Source: Pseudomonadota bacterium
GTDB lineage: Bacteria > Desulfobacterota > Binatia > Binatales > Binataceae
Assembly: GCA_021325025.1 (NCBI GenBank)
Contig: JAJPHZ010000030.1
Span: 1-64,000 of the forward strand
Reading direction: 5' to 3'
Length of the DNA stretch: 64,000 bases
The position numbers were made by a program, and so were the translations under genes. The notes below the pieces were generated by a model. It searched no databases, had not been told where the DNA came from, and was given only the letters and a program-made list of their open reading frames with translations. This document shows positions 15,907 through 25,543 of this stretch, piece after piece (the stretch's first letter is position 1; each line of letters starts with the position of its first letter).

Positions 15907-17121
15907 TTAGGTGAACACCCCTTCAGCGGCCAGTTTCTGATACTCCGCGTCGCTGTAACCCAACAGCTCCTTCATCACGTATTCGGTGGCCTCGCCCAAC
16001 AGCGGCGCCGGCCTGCGGACCGACACCGGTGTGGCGGAGAAATGCCAGGGCGTGCCGGCATGGGTATAGGGACCGGTCTCGGGATGGTTCAGGCGGACGA
16101 AGAAACCGCGGCTTTCCAGATGCTGGTCGGCGGCGACTTCGCGCGACGACATCACCGCCGCCGCCGCAACGCCGGCGCGCTGGAGCGATTGCTCCAGCTC
16201 CAGGAAGTCGAAGTTGCGCGTCCAGGCCGTGACGATCTGCTCCAGCTCATCCTCGTTGCGCTTGCGCGCGGCGGCGGTTGCGAAGCGCGGATCGACAGCA
16301 AGCGCGTCCTGCTTCATCGCGGCACACAGGTTGCGCCATTCGTTCTCGTCGCGCACGCAGATGCTGATCCAGTTGTCCTCGCCCGCGCATCGGAACACGC
16401 CGTAGGGCGCCAGCACCGGGTCGCGATTGCCGTCGCGCGCCGGCTGCTCGCCGCGCATCTGCTCGGCCATCAGCCCCTCGGGCATCACGGCGACCATCGC
16501 CTCGAGCAGCGAGCAGTCGATGTATTCGCCCTGACCGGTGCGGTCGCGCCGCCACAACGCCGCCAGGATGGCGAACGCGGAATGCAGCGCCGAGTTCGGA
16601 TCGGGATACGACAGGCCGGCCGAGCGCGGCGCCTCGTTGCGATAACCGGTCAGCGCAGTCAGCCCGCCCAACGCCATCACCGTGGCGCCGTATGCCACGT
16701 TGCGGCTGATCGGTCCGGTCTGGCCAAAGCCCGACAGCGACACCATCACCAGCCGCGGATTGTCCTGGCTCAGTTGCCGGTAGCCCAGTCCCATCTTGTC
16801 GAGCACGCCGGCGGAGAAGTTTTCGATCGCGACGTCGCACTTTTTGGCCAGCTCGCGCACGATTGGCTTGGCCTTGGGATGGCCCAAGTCCAGCGCCATG
16901 CTGCGCTTGTTCTGATTCCATTGATTGAAGCTGCCGCCGCGATTGAGTCCCGCGCGCCCCTCGGCGAACGGCGGGATGCGCCGGTTGATATCGGGCCGCA
17001 GCGTGCTTTCGATCTTGATTACCTCGGCGCCCAGATGGCCCAATTGCAGCCCCGTATAGGGACCGGCCCACACCCAGCTCAGGTCCAGCACCCGGATTCC
17101 TTCCAGCGGTAGTCTTGCCAT
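15907..17121 (-). CDS. CaiB/BaiF family (type III) CoA-transferase
   Basis: A 404-aa class III CoA-transferase. The N-terminus IRVLDLSWVWAGPYTGLQLG with GAEVIKIES is diagnostic. The catalytic Asp lies in SYPDPNSALHSAFAILAAL near residue 180, the normal place for the aspartyl-CoA intermediate. LNHPETGPYTHAGTPWHF near the C-terminus is typical. Such enzymes swap CoA between acids such as carnitine, formyl, succinyl or bile-acid type substrates; the donor cannot be read here. ATG 17121 is spaced 7 nt from AGGGA; ATG 17127 is the alternative. It lies 27 bp downstream of a second, divergent paralogue, so the two are probably co-expressed. Confidence 0.92.
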   Translation of the reverse strand: MARLPLEGIRVLDLSWVWAGPYTGLQLGHLGAEVIKIESTLRPDINRRIPPFAEGRAGLNRGGSFNQWNQNKRSMALDLGHPKAKPIVRELAKKCDVAIENFSAGVLDKMGLGYRQLSQDNPRLVMVSLSGFGQTGPISRNVAYGATVMALGGLTALTGYRNEAPRSAGLSYPDPNSALHSAFAILAALWRRDRTGQGEYIDCSLLEAMVAVMPEGLMAEQMRGEQPARDGNRDPVLAPYGVFRCAGEDNWISICVRDENEWRNLCAAMKQDALAVDPRFATAAARKRNEDELEQIVTAWTRNFDFLELEQSLQRAGVAAAAVMSSREVAADQHLESRGFFVRLNHPETGPYTHAGTPWHFSATPVSVRRPAPLLGEATEYVMKELLGYSDAEYQKLAAEGVFT

Positions 17122-17148
17122 GGTCATTCCCTGCCCTGCGCCGATGGT

Positions 17149-18372
17149 TCAAATCGCGCCGGCCTTTTGCAGCCGCACCAGCTCCTGCTCGTCCACCCCG
17201 ACTTCGGCGAGGACCTCGCGATTGTGCTGGCCCAGCAGCGGCGCGGGTCTTCTGAGTGCCCAGGCGCGCGTGCTCAGTTTAAACGGCGCGCCCGGATAAG
17301 TGAGCTTGCCCGCCGCCGGATGCTCCAGTTGGGCGAAATAGTCGCGTGCTTTGAGCTGCTCCATGTTGAACAGAGCATGCATGTCGGCCACCGGGACGAT
17401 TGGCAGGCGCTCCTCGCGCGCCATCTCGTACACTTCCTGCATCGTGTGATCCTTAAGCCACTCCTCGACCTGCATCTCCAATGCGTCCTGGTTAAGCGCG
17501 CGGTCGCGGCCGGTCTTGAACAACTCCCACTCGGCCCATTCCGGATAGCCCATGATTTTCTTAAGCCCCGCCCAGTGCGCCTCTTCCAGGATCAGGAAGT
17601 GCAGCAATCCGTCCTTGCAGCGCAGGATGCCGTAGGGCGCGCTGGGCCCCAGGGTGCCGCATCGATGCGACACTTCCTGGTTGTAGGTCCATTTGACGAA
17701 TCCCAGCTCCAGCGCCGCCGCCACCGCCTCCTGGATCGACACATCGACCCACTGGCCGCGTCCGATTGCGCGCCGCGCAAACAATGCACTCATCGTGGCG
17801 AGCGCGCCGTGGATGCCGCCCTGAAAATCGCCCTGCTGGCCGAAGGTCTTGAGCGGAGGTAGCTCCATGTCCTTGGAATAGCCCGGCGACATGTACAGCC
17901 ATCCGCCCGCCGCGACACCGTTTAAGTTGTGCGCCATCCACTCGGCCTTGGGCCCGGTGGCGCCGTAGACGGTGATTTGCGTCACTACCAACTGATCGTT
18001 GACAATGGACAGCCGTTCGTAATCAAGGCCCAGGCTTTTGGCGCGCGACGGCGTGTAGTTATGAACCAGGACGTCGGCATGTTTGACCAGCCGGTCCAGC
18101 AGGGCGCGGCCGTCGGGATGGAGCAGGTCGAGCGTGATGCCGCGCTTGGAAGTGTTGAGCGCCAGAAACAGGCCGCTGTACTCGGGGTCGCCTTCATGCT
18201 CGCGCGGAAAGGGGCCGCGGCGGCGCGCGACATCGCCCACAATCGGCGCCTCGACCTTGATCACTTCCGCACCCAAATCGCCCATCAGCTTGGCGGCATA
18301 AGGTGCGGAGACATTCTCGCCGCAGTCGATAACCTTAAGGCCCGCCAGCATCGCGTCCTGAGGATCGGACAT
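17149..18372 (-). CDS. CaiB/BaiF family (type III) CoA-transferase, second copy
   Basis: A 407-aa class III CoA-transferase with LKVIDCGENVSAPYAAKLMG and GAEVIKVEAP at the N-terminus. KTFGQQGDFQGGIHGALATM near residue 185 holds the candidate catalytic Asp in QGD. LRRPAPLLGQHNREVL closes the family domain. It is only distantly similar to its neighbour, so the pair is more likely a heteromeric or two-substrate set than a fresh duplication. AAGGA nine bases before ATG 18372 sets the start. Two adjacent CaiB genes with SDR and enoyl-CoA hydratase genes in the region point to CoA-thioester degradation of an unknown acid. Confidence 0.92.
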   Translation of the reverse strand: MSDPQDAMLAGLKVIDCGENVSAPYAAKLMGDLGAEVIKVEAPIVGDVARRRGPFPREHEGDPEYSGLFLALNTSKRGITLDLLHPDGRALLDRLVKHADVLVHNYTPSRAKSLGLDYERLSIVNDQLVVTQITVYGATGPKAEWMAHNLNGVAAGGWLYMSPGYSKDMELPPLKTFGQQGDFQGGIHGALATMSALFARRAIGRGQWVDVSIQEAVAAALELGFVKWTYNQEVSHRCGTLGPSAPYGILRCKDGLLHFLILEEAHWAGLKKIMGYPEWAEWELFKTGRDRALNQDALEMQVEEWLKDHTMQEVYEMAREERLPIVPVADMHALFNMEQLKARDYFAQLEHPAAGKLTYPGAPFKLSTRAWALRRPAPLLGQHNREVLAEVGVDEQELVRLQKAGAI

Positions 18373-18493
18373 AGTTAGCATTCCTTCTCGGCCGCCGCGC
18401 GGCCCGCACGGTGGATTTGCGCGAAGCGGCGGTTGATTTGACCGGCTGCTTGATGCCGAGTTTATCGAAGCTTGTCAAGGCAAAGAACGCTTT

Positions 18494-20266
18494 TCAAGCA
18501 CCCCGCCGCCGCCGTTCGTAAATCCACAGGCCCGCGCCTAACAGCCAGGTCAGCAGGCTTATCGCGCCGCCCAAGCGCAACCGTCTGCTGCGATAGACCA
18601 GCCGCAGATGGTGCGCGCCGGCCGCCACCCGCACCGCGAGCAGTCCGTTGTGCGAAATCACCTTGCCCCCTCCGCGCTCCAGCCGCCAGTTGGCGTCGTA
18701 GTTCTGATTGATTACCACGACGTTGGCGCCAGGCGTGGCGACGTCGTAGCTAAGCGCATTCGGCGTCCAGCGGTGCAGCGCAATGGCTCCGCGGCCCAGC
18801 AGGTAGTACTCGCCGCGATACCCCGCGCGGTTTGCCGCCAGTACCGTGTGCTTTTCGCTGACCTCGTGAAAGTCGAGGTCCTCATTGCAATGCAGCGCGC
18901 CCAGATTGCTGCGCGCCAGCGTCACCTGGTTCCACGGGTCGTCGTAGCGCTGCGCGAAGCGTCCCGCCGGCGCCAGGGCGGCAACCTGCGCCGCGACCGG
19001 GGCATGCATGTTGGGCTGGCTGACCGTCCAGGCGTCGGCCAGCGCCGCTAACAGCAACATGGCGGCCAGTATTGCGCCAAATGGTTTCCGCAATCCGGAC
19101 AGGAAATCGGCACCCAGACCGGCAATCACTCCTGCCGCCAGAATGAACAAGATCAGAAACCGCTCCGGCATCCGCTCCCATGAAAAGACCGGCAGATGAT
19201 GCAGCAGCGCCCAGGGAAGCCACGGCCGCGCCCCGCCCAAAGCCAGAACAAAGAACAGTGCCGCCGCGACCGCCCAGGGCGCCGCGCGCCGCGGCGCGGC
19301 GCTCAATCCGAGGACGGCCAGGAGCGCCGCCGCGGGGCTCAGATAAGCCCCGACCTCCCAAAAACCCCAGGCTTCGATACGCGGACGGTCGTAGAACTGG
19401 TCGCGCGCGAAAAGGCCGGTCAGCAGCGCCCCCACCGTGCTCGACTGGAGATCCTGAGGCGGGCGCGGATGCAGATGCATCAACTCGATCGACGGCAGCA
19501 GCTTGATGGCGGCCAATCCCAGCGCAAACAGCGCCATCAGCAGTACGCCTGCCGCCGGCCGCAGGCTGCGGCGCGCGACGGCAAACCACAACGCCAGCAG
19601 CGTGACCAGTATCATCGCCTGGGTGGGCTGATAGACGCCGCCCTCGCCGAACATAATCGCGAGCAGCAGGCCGCCCAGCATCCACGGTTTCAAGCTACGC
19701 CCGCGCGAGCCGATCACCACGGCCGCCGCGACCCATGGAATATATGCCGACGGCAGAAAATTAAGATGTCCGACTCCGATATGCAGATAAAACCACGAAC
19801 TGGCAGGAAAAATCGATGCGCAGGTGAGGCTCCCGATCGTGCCCATCCCGAGGCATCGTGCCAGCACGTAGCCGCCGCTCCAGGCGATCGCCAAGTCGGC
19901 CGCGACCTGCAAATCCAATCCGTTGAACGGCCCGAAGATCAGCGCCAGCGCGAACAGCGGGCTGAGGACCTGGGAGTTGGGATGCGCCAGCAGCGGCATC
20001 CCGCCGCATGCGTACGGGTTCCACAGCGGAAGCTGATGGAAATTGCGCAGCTCGTGAAACGCAGCCCAGTAGCGAATCAGGAACTCGGGCCAATCCCACA
20101 CCGAGCCGGTGTTGCCCAGCCTCGCAAACAGCGGGTAGCAAAATGCTGCAACGAAGCCAACCAGCCCGGCAATCGCCCATGCGACTTGACCGCGGGGGTC
20201 AGCCCGGCGCCGCATCGCGGCCGTGGCCTGGTGCGGATTCGTATCGGGGTCAGCCGCTGTTTTCAT
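18494..20266 (-). CDS. YfhO-like large polytopic membrane protein
   Basis: A 590-aa inner-membrane protein with about 11 hydrophobic segments between residues 28 and 430, then a soluble, probably periplasmic C-terminal domain (about 450-565), and a last span near the end (AISLLTWLLGAGLWIYE). Loops rich in Trp/Pro (LWNPYACGGMPLLAHPNSQV) after helix 1 match YfhO/GT-C-type proteins, thought to act in glycosylation of cell-wall or surface polymers from lipid-linked sugars. The start ATG 20266 is the first suitable one after the upstream stop; it directly abuts AGGG, a weak site. The next gene upstream is a shorter paralogue. Confidence 0.75.
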   Translation of the reverse strand: MKTAADPDTNPHQATAAMRRRADPRGQVAWAIAGLVGFVAAFCYPLFARLGNTGSVWDWPEFLIRYWAAFHELRNFHQLPLWNPYACGGMPLLAHPNSQVLSPLFALALIFGPFNGLDLQVAADLAIAWSGGYVLARCLGMGTIGSLTCASIFPASSWFYLHIGVGHLNFLPSAYIPWVAAAVVIGSRGRSLKPWMLGGLLLAIMFGEGGVYQPTQAMILVTLLALWFAVARRSLRPAAGVLLMALFALGLAAIKLLPSIELMHLHPRPPQDLQSSTVGALLTGLFARDQFYDRPRIEAWGFWEVGAYLSPAAALLAVLGLSAAPRRAAPWAVAAALFFVLALGGARPWLPWALLHHLPVFSWERMPERFLILFILAAGVIAGLGADFLSGLRKPFGAILAAMLLLAALADAWTVSQPNMHAPVAAQVAALAPAGRFAQRYDDPWNQVTLARSNLGALHCNEDLDFHEVSEKHTVLAANRAGYRGEYYLLGRGAIALHRWTPNALSYDVATPGANVVVINQNYDANWRLERGGGKVISHNGLLAVRVAAGAHHLRLVYRSRRLRLGGAISLLTWLLGAGLWIYERRRRGA

Positions 20267-20313
20267 CCCTGGGCGCGGCGATGACGAGTTGGACCGATAC
20301 GATTGCGGTTGGG

Positions 20314-21642
20314 TTACCTTGCCATCTCGACATAACAGTTGAGCACGCCGTAATTGGCCTGCACATGGCGCAGCATATCGTGGTCGCTCTCGATGACAAC
20401 TTGACGCATGACCGGCGAACGCGGCAGGGGCGGCCCGGGCGGCGCATCCCGCCACAGGTTGGGCGGTCCGATGAGCCAGCAGTCCAGCAGCCCCAATCCC
20501 AACAACGCGGCGGCGAGCGCGCGACGGCATCGCTGTGCGCCGAGCGCCGCCATAACCCCGACGGCCAGGGGAATCATGACGAAGAATTTCGGCGCCACCC
20601 GCAGCCAGCTATAGAGCGGGAACTCGTGGAGCAGCACGTAGGGCGACCAGGGCCCGAAGTAGTTGCCCATGCCGATTACCAGAAAGAACGCGGCAACGAT
20701 CAGCCACGGCAGACAGAGTTTGAAATCACGCCACAGGCCGATTGCCGCCAGCACAACGAAGGCCGGGCTCAAATAGGCCCCGCCTTGGAACAGGGGCTGC
20801 CAGCCGACGGTGCTCCATTGCAGAAAGCGATTGCAGTTCTGGTCGCGGCTGAAAAAGCATGCCCAGTAACCAGAGAGCGAAAAATACTCCTGGTCGGCCG
20901 TGGTTGCCCGCGAATGCGTCCGCGCCAGTTGCAGGGTGAAATACAGCTTGGGCATGGCGAACACGACCGTGGAGAGGGCGACGACGAAAACCGCCATCGC
21001 GGGACGAGCGGTGCGCTCCTTAACCGTCATCATCAACGCCATCACGGCCAGCAACAGGCCCACCGCAGCAATCGTGTAGGTTGCCCCTTCGAAGAAGGAC
21101 AGGGCAAGCAGCGCGCCGCCGGCCAGCGCCCATCGCACCTGCCCGCGCCGCCAGGCCAGATACCACAACCCGATGATCCATGGCGCGTAGACGAAGGTCA
21201 GCCATTCGATGGCGCCCGCCCCGAAATGCAGATACAGCCACGAACTCGACATGAAGACGCTGGCGCATACGGCCGAAGGCAAGTCGTCCAGTTCCAGCAC
21301 GCGACCCAGGAAAAAGCCGCCCAACCATCCAATCGCGATGTGGATCGGTACTTCCAGGTTGGTTCCGACCACCGGCCCTGCGAGCAGGTGCACAAGCACG
21401 AAGGGCGACAGCACCCGGCTCAGGGGATTGGCAAAAATCGCGATGCCGCCGCACAAATACGGCGTCGACCAGGGGAAACGGCGGTGGCGCAGGCTGTCCC
21501 ACACCACCCAGTCCATCGTCCGTGCGCGGTCCCAGTCGTCGGCGAGGTAATACGAATTGAGATGCTCCAGCAGCGGGAGGCTGTAGACGACACCAAAGGC
21601 GACGGCGCACATTGCGATGCCGAATTTACGCATCCTGCTCAT
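20314..21642 (-). CDS. YfhO-like membrane protein, shorter paralogue
   Basis: A 442-aa polytopic protein, similar to its downstream neighbour in order and motifs: FPWSTPYLCGGIAIFANPLS matches the neighbour's LWNPYACGGMPLLAHPNS, and VFMSSSWLYLHFGAGAIEW matches IFPASSWFYLHIGVGHLNF. It stops right after NYGVLNCYVEMAR, which aligns with NLGALHC in the neighbour, so it lacks the roughly 140-residue C-terminal domain and final span. It could be a deletion derivative or a naturally short GT-C-like protein. AAGGGA precedes ATG 21642. Function unknown. Confidence 0.7.
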   Translation of the reverse strand: MSRMRKFGIAMCAVAFGVVYSLPLLEHLNSYYLADDWDRARTMDWVVWDSLRHRRFPWSTPYLCGGIAIFANPLSRVLSPFVLVHLLAGPVVGTNLEVPIHIAIGWLGGFFLGRVLELDDLPSAVCASVFMSSSWLYLHFGAGAIEWLTFVYAPWIIGLWYLAWRRGQVRWALAGGALLALSFFEGATYTIAAVGLLLAVMALMMTVKERTARPAMAVFVVALSTVVFAMPKLYFTLQLARTHSRATTADQEYFSLSGYWACFFSRDQNCNRFLQWSTVGWQPLFQGGAYLSPAFVVLAAIGLWRDFKLCLPWLIVAAFFLVIGMGNYFGPWSPYVLLHEFPLYSWLRVAPKFFVMIPLAVGVMAALGAQRCRRALAAALLGLGLLDCWLIGPPNLWRDAPPGPPLPRSPVMRQVVIESDHDMLRHVQANYGVLNCYVEMAR

Positions 21643-21695
21643 TTCCCTTGCTTCTCCATCAAGCTTGGTTCGGTTTTCTAAACCGACCCTCGCCA

Positions 21696-23234
21696 CTAGC
21701 CGAAGCTGAACATGTGGATATGCCACACCCCGAAGGAGACCAGGAAAATCGAGGCCAGAATCAGGATTCGGGTGAGCTGATCGACGCGCCTGCCGGCTCC
21801 CACCCCCAGGGCGACCAGAACCAGCAGAAAGGGAAAGATCTGTACGTAGTAGCGGGTACCGAACTGCATAAACCCGGTGGCGTAAACGCTCAAGCTGGCG
21901 CCCATCGCCGGAAGCGCCGCCAGCCACATCGCCAGCGTCACTCTGCTTCTGAGGGAGGGCCGCAGGGCCAGCACAAAAGCCGGCGAGGTCAGCAGCAGCG
22001 CCTGTCCGACGCCTTGCGGATGGAGCCACGGGAAGGTGTCGCGATTGAAGCCCCAGCCCAGGAACAGCAGCGTATGCAGGTTGGCCGGGATGAAGGAGGT
22101 CGAAAACGGACCCGCAATCGCCCGGTGGAAGGCGGGATTGAAAAAGCCTTCCCCGTCGCAGCATCGGTACCACAACCGCAGCGACTGGTCGAAAAACGTC
22201 CCGTAGCGCGCATAGTTGAACACGCCGTACACCATCCCCGCCATCGCAAAGCCCGGCACCAGCCCGAACAGGTCGCGCATCCGCCGTCCCCGCACCATCA
22301 GCAACAACGCGTAACCGGGCCAGGCCAGAACCAGGTCGTTGCGGCCCAGTGCCGCCAACGCCGCGAACACGCCCACCACCCACGGCCGCGCCTTGCCGAA
22401 TACCTCGCCCAGCGCCAGCAGGGTGGGCAGCACCGAGGCCACCAGCACGAAGTCCCAGCTCGAGCCCAGCGTCGCCTCATACCAGATGGTCGTACCCAGG
22501 CCGAAGAATGCAGTCAGCCACAAACGCGCCGAAGTGGTCAGTCCCAGCAATGTCAGCAGGCGCCACGCCAAGGCCATTTCAATCGCGCCCAACACCACCG
22601 ACACCGAGGGCTGATAGCGGTCGGCGCCCGCCACCACGCCGCCGTGCGCGGCCACGACCGGCATCATGATGATCGCCGCCAACGGTGGATGAACCAAAAA
22701 TGTACGGCCCCCAAAGCGCGTCAAATCGCAATCGGGCAGCAGCCGCCTGGCAATGGGCAAATTGGTGTTGCAGATGGGGCCGACCTGCTCCATGTATCCC
22801 GGCGCGTCCACCCAGGCATGGCCATGGAGGAACGCCGCGGCCTGCAGTGAAGGCTCGTAAAAGGGCGTCGGTCCAAAGCGTGTGACCCCGTAAAGTGCCA
22901 GAAACAACACAAAAACCGCAAAAAACGACCATTGCTCCGGCGAGCAGCGCAACACCCGGGTCGCTCGACGCCATTGGCCGGCCAGCAGCGCAGCCAGGCC
23001 GAGCACGGCCAGCAACGCAGCGCCATACGCCGTGTAATCCGTCGTGCCGCCATAGTGCCTGACCGCAGCTCCGCCGACGAAAACGATTGCCAGGGCAAGC
23101 ACGAGCAACGCAATCGGCACGCCCAGCGAATCAACGCCGCGGGGTGCGCATGGCGATGGCGGCGGCGCGGGGGTATCTTCATAATCGGCGGAGATTTTCG
23201 GAGCTTCGGTCGAATCCATCGGCGCAAGCAGCAT
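21696..23234 (-). CDS. Polytopic membrane protein, GT-C/PMT-like
   Basis: A 512-aa inner-membrane protein with about 11-12 spans. After a Pro-rich cytosolic start (about 30 residues) come two spans, a loop with PTPFYEPSLQAAAFLHGHAW, and the LLPDCDLTRFGGRTFLVHPP loop. The acidic GPTPFYE... loop and repeated WYE/RYG motifs recall GT-C glycosyltransferases using polyprenyl-phosphate sugars, but I cannot assign a defined family. With the two YfhO-like genes downstream it forms a three-gene membrane-protein cluster, probably one operon (gaps 48-54 bp). The start may be ATG 23234 or ATG 23219; neither has a strong ribosome site. Confidence 0.7.
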   Translation of the reverse strand: MLLAPMDSTEAPKISADYEDTPAPPPSPCAPRGVDSLGVPIALLVLALAIVFVGGAAVRHYGGTTDYTAYGAALLAVLGLAALLAGQWRRATRVLRCSPEQWSFFAVFVLFLALYGVTRFGPTPFYEPSLQAAAFLHGHAWVDAPGYMEQVGPICNTNLPIARRLLPDCDLTRFGGRTFLVHPPLAAIIMMPVVAAHGGVVAGADRYQPSVSVVLGAIEMALAWRLLTLLGLTTSARLWLTAFFGLGTTIWYEATLGSSWDFVLVASVLPTLLALGEVFGKARPWVVGVFAALAALGRNDLVLAWPGYALLLMVRGRRMRDLFGLVPGFAMAGMVYGVFNYARYGTFFDQSLRLWYRCCDGEGFFNPAFHRAIAGPFSTSFIPANLHTLLFLGWGFNRDTFPWLHPQGVGQALLLTSPAFVLALRPSLRSRVTLAMWLAALPAMGASLSVYATGFMQFGTRYYVQIFPFLLVLVALGVGAGRRVDQLTRILILASIFLVSFGVWHIHMFSFG

Positions 23235-23333
23235 CCATCATACGGCGCGCTGCCGCAAGCCGGCAGCCAACCTCCTATTTTTGGGCGGAAGCTAGCGAAA
23301 TGTGGTGCGCCCTTGTGCTAATCTCGTCCGCAC

Positions 23334-24743
23334 ATGGCTGCTCCAATCCGGCTCGTCGTCCTGACTTCGCAAGCCTTGCGCGCCTATCCGCTGGCCAAAG
23401 TTGAGACCACCGTGGGCAGCGCATCCGACAACGACGTAGTAATCGACCACCAATCCGTCTCGCGCCGCCACGCGGTGATTACGCGCGGCCGCTTCGGCCG
23501 CTTTACGGTGCGCGACCTGGATTCCACTAACGGCACGCGCATCAACGGGCGGCGCGTCGCGGGTGCGCGGCGGATACGCCCGGGCGACGAGCTTGAAGTG
23601 GGCAGCGTCAAATTCGCAGTGATGAACTCGCCGCGCCGCCGCCGCGTCCTGAGTACCCCCGCCATCGCCGCCACGCTGCTGGTGCTGACGGCGGCGGGGT
23701 TCGGCGTGGCGCGTTACCTGGCATCCGGAGCGAGGCCGCCTGCGGCGCCGGCGCCATCGGCTGTTGCTCCCGCACTACGACCCGAACCCGCGCCCGCCGC
23801 TGTTGCTAAGCACGTTGCGCCAATTACCGCTCACGAAGATGGTGCCAGGCCGGGAGCGGAGGGGGGCAGGAGTGCGACACCGGTCCTAGCGGAGTCCACG
23901 AACGGTCCCCAATGGTTACGCACGCTTAACCATTACCGCTCCCTTGCAGGCACGGCGGCGTTGCGCGCGATTCCTGCGCTCAGTGCCGGTTGCCTTGACC
24001 ACGCACGCTACCTGGTCAAAAACGCCGGCACCGCCCCCAACGCCCTAGTCATGGGGGCCGAGGTCCACAACGAGCATCCAGGCAACCCCTGGTACAGTGA
24101 GGCCGGCCTGCACGCCGCGCGCTCGGGCGACGTCGAGCAATGGTGGGGTACGTCGCCCACCGCGCGGGCACCGCTGGATTGGGCCATCAACCAGTGGATC
24201 GGCAGCACCTGGCATCGGCTGGCCATTCTCAACCCGCATCTGCGCGATGTCGGCTACGGCGAGTACTGCGAGGGCGGCAAATGCGCGGCCGTGCTCGATG
24301 TGCTCAGCAGTACGGGTGCGGGCGGGCTCACCCGTGCCGAGAACCCTGCGCCAATCCAGTTTCCGCCTGACGGCGCGACCCTCAAGATCAGCGCGCTGGG
24401 TCCCGAATGGCCCGACCCGCTGACTGCGTGCTCCGGATACACTCTGCCTGCCGGATTGCCCATCACCCTGCAACTGGGCTCACTGGTGCCGGCGCGGCTG
24501 TCCGCATTTTCTTTGCGCCACGGCTCCGACCGCCAGATCCTGGAAGCCTGCGGGTTCGACGCGCTGAGCTACGTCAATCCTGTTGCCGATGACCAGTCGC
24601 GCGGCCGCGAAGCGCTCAACGACTTCGGCGCCGTGGTAGTGGTTCCGCGCCAACCCCTGTCGCCGGGCAAATACACCGTCGAGATGACGGTCAACGGACG
24701 TTCCTACAACTGGCAGTTTTCCATCGCCGGGGAAGACGACTGA
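23334..24743 (+). CDS. FHA domain - TM - CAP/SCP-like domain fusion protein
   Basis: A 469-aa membrane-anchored protein. Residues 8-98 are an FHA phosphothreonine-binding domain: GSASDNDVVI, SVSRRHAVI and DSTNGTRING keep the core Arg, Ser, His and Asn. One span at about 107-130 (AIAATLLVLTAAGFGVARYL) and a Pro/Ala linker follow. Residues 190-330 look like a CAP/SCP-type extracellular domain (LNHYRSLAGTAAL, HARYLVKN, MGAEVHNEHPGNPWYSEAGL, INQWIGSTWHRLAILNPHL), with the paired His and GY motifs. A C-terminal beta domain ends the protein. Cytosolic phospho-sensing joined to an extracytoplasmic domain suggests signalling; its kinase is not in view. ATG 23334 lies 99 bp from the divergent membrane gene. 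Confidence 0.8.
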   Translation: MAAPIRLVVLTSQALRAYPLAKVETTVGSASDNDVVIDHQSVSRRHAVITRGRFGRFTVRDLDSTNGTRINGRRVAGARRIRPGDELEVGSVKFAVMNSPRRRRVLSTPAIAATLLVLTAAGFGVARYLASGARPPAAPAPSAVAPALRPEPAPAAVAKHVAPITAHEDGARPGAEGGRSATPVLAESTNGPQWLRTLNHYRSLAGTAALRAIPALSAGCLDHARYLVKNAGTAPNALVMGAEVHNEHPGNPWYSEAGLHAARSGDVEQWWGTSPTARAPLDWAINQWIGSTWHRLAILNPHLRDVGYGEYCEGGKCAAVLDVLSSTGAGGLTRAENPAPIQFPPDGATLKISALGPEWPDPLTACSGYTLPAGLPITLQLGSLVPARLSAFSLRHGSDRQILEACGFDALSYVNPVADDQSRGREALNDFGAVVVVPRQPLSPGKYTVEMTVNGRSYNWQFSIAGEDD

Positions 24744-24784
24744 GCAGCCGCGGGAATCGCATCAAGGCACAGGGCGCGACCACG

Positions 24785-25543
24785 ATGGCATCCACTCAGA
24801 CCTGGGACCCTCAAACCTACGCGCGCAACGCACGCTTCGTCTCCGAGTTGGCCGGCGCGGTGGTCGAGTTGCTGGCGCCTCAGGCAGGCGAGCGGATTCT
24901 TGACCTCGGATGCGGCGACGGTGTGCTGACGGCCACGCTCGCCGCGCTCGGGTGCGAGATGGTGGGCGTGGATGCCAGTGCCGCGCAAGTCGGCGCCGCC
25001 CGCGCGCTGGGCCTTGACGCGCGCGAGATGGGCGGGGAGCGGCTGGACTTCGACGCCGAGTTCGACGCCGTTTTCAGCAACGCGGCGCTGCATTGGATGA
25101 AGCACGATCCCGACGCGGTCATTGCCGGCGTACGGCGCGCGCTCCGGCCCGGCGGGCGGTTCGTCGCCGAGATGGGCGGGTACGGCTGTGTGGCCAAGAT
25201 CAAGGCGGCGCTGCTGGCCGCGTTAGCGCGGCGCGGAATCGACGGCGAAGCGCTCGATCCGTGGTATTTCCCGACCGTCGAAGATTACTGCGCACGCCTG
25301 CGCGCCAGCGGGTTTCGTGTCGAATCTGCGGCGCTCATCGCGCGTCCTACTCAACTGCCGGGTGACATCAGCGATTGGCTGGCAACGTTTGCGCAATGCT
25401 TCACGGCGGCGCTGGTCTCCGAACAGCGGCCCGCCTTTATTGCCGAAGTGCAGGCCGCGCTCAAGCCCCAACTGTGCGATGCACAGCAGCGCTGGTGGGC
25501 CGACTATGTGCGGCTGCGCTTTCGGGCCATCAAGGCCGGTTGA
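24785..25543 (+). CDS. Class I SAM-dependent methyltransferase
   Basis: A 252-aa Rossmann methyltransferase. Motif I is ILDLGCGDGVLTATL (near residue 38), the acidic end of strand 2 is GVDAS, DAVFSNAALHWM is motif IV, and LRPGGRFVAEMGG follows. The ALHWM motif and layout match the trans-aconitate-methyltransferase/ubiE-like group, so the substrate is likely a small carboxylate or similar metabolite, not certain. The C-terminal half carries DWLATFAQCF, which also occurs in that group. It begins about 40 bp after the FHA-CAP gene on the same strand. Confidence 0.88.
   Translation: MASTQTWDPQTYARNARFVSELAGAVVELLAPQAGERILDLGCGDGVLTATLAALGCEMVGVDASAAQVGAARALGLDAREMGGERLDFDAEFDAVFSNAALHWMKHDPDAVIAGVRRALRPGGRFVAEMGGYGCVAKIKAALLAALARRGIDGEALDPWYFPTVEDYCARLRASGFRVESAALIARPTQLPGDISDWLATFAQCFTAALVSEQRPAFIAEVQAALKPQLCDAQQRWWADYVRLRFRAIKAG

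Noticed and set aside
16042..17112. Plus-strand open frame opposite the CoA-transferase
   Set aside because: Antisense shadow of a clear CaiB/BaiF gene; no motif.
19196..20284. 362-codon plus-strand frame
   Set aside because: Gln/Arg/His-rich shadow of the YfhO-like gene.
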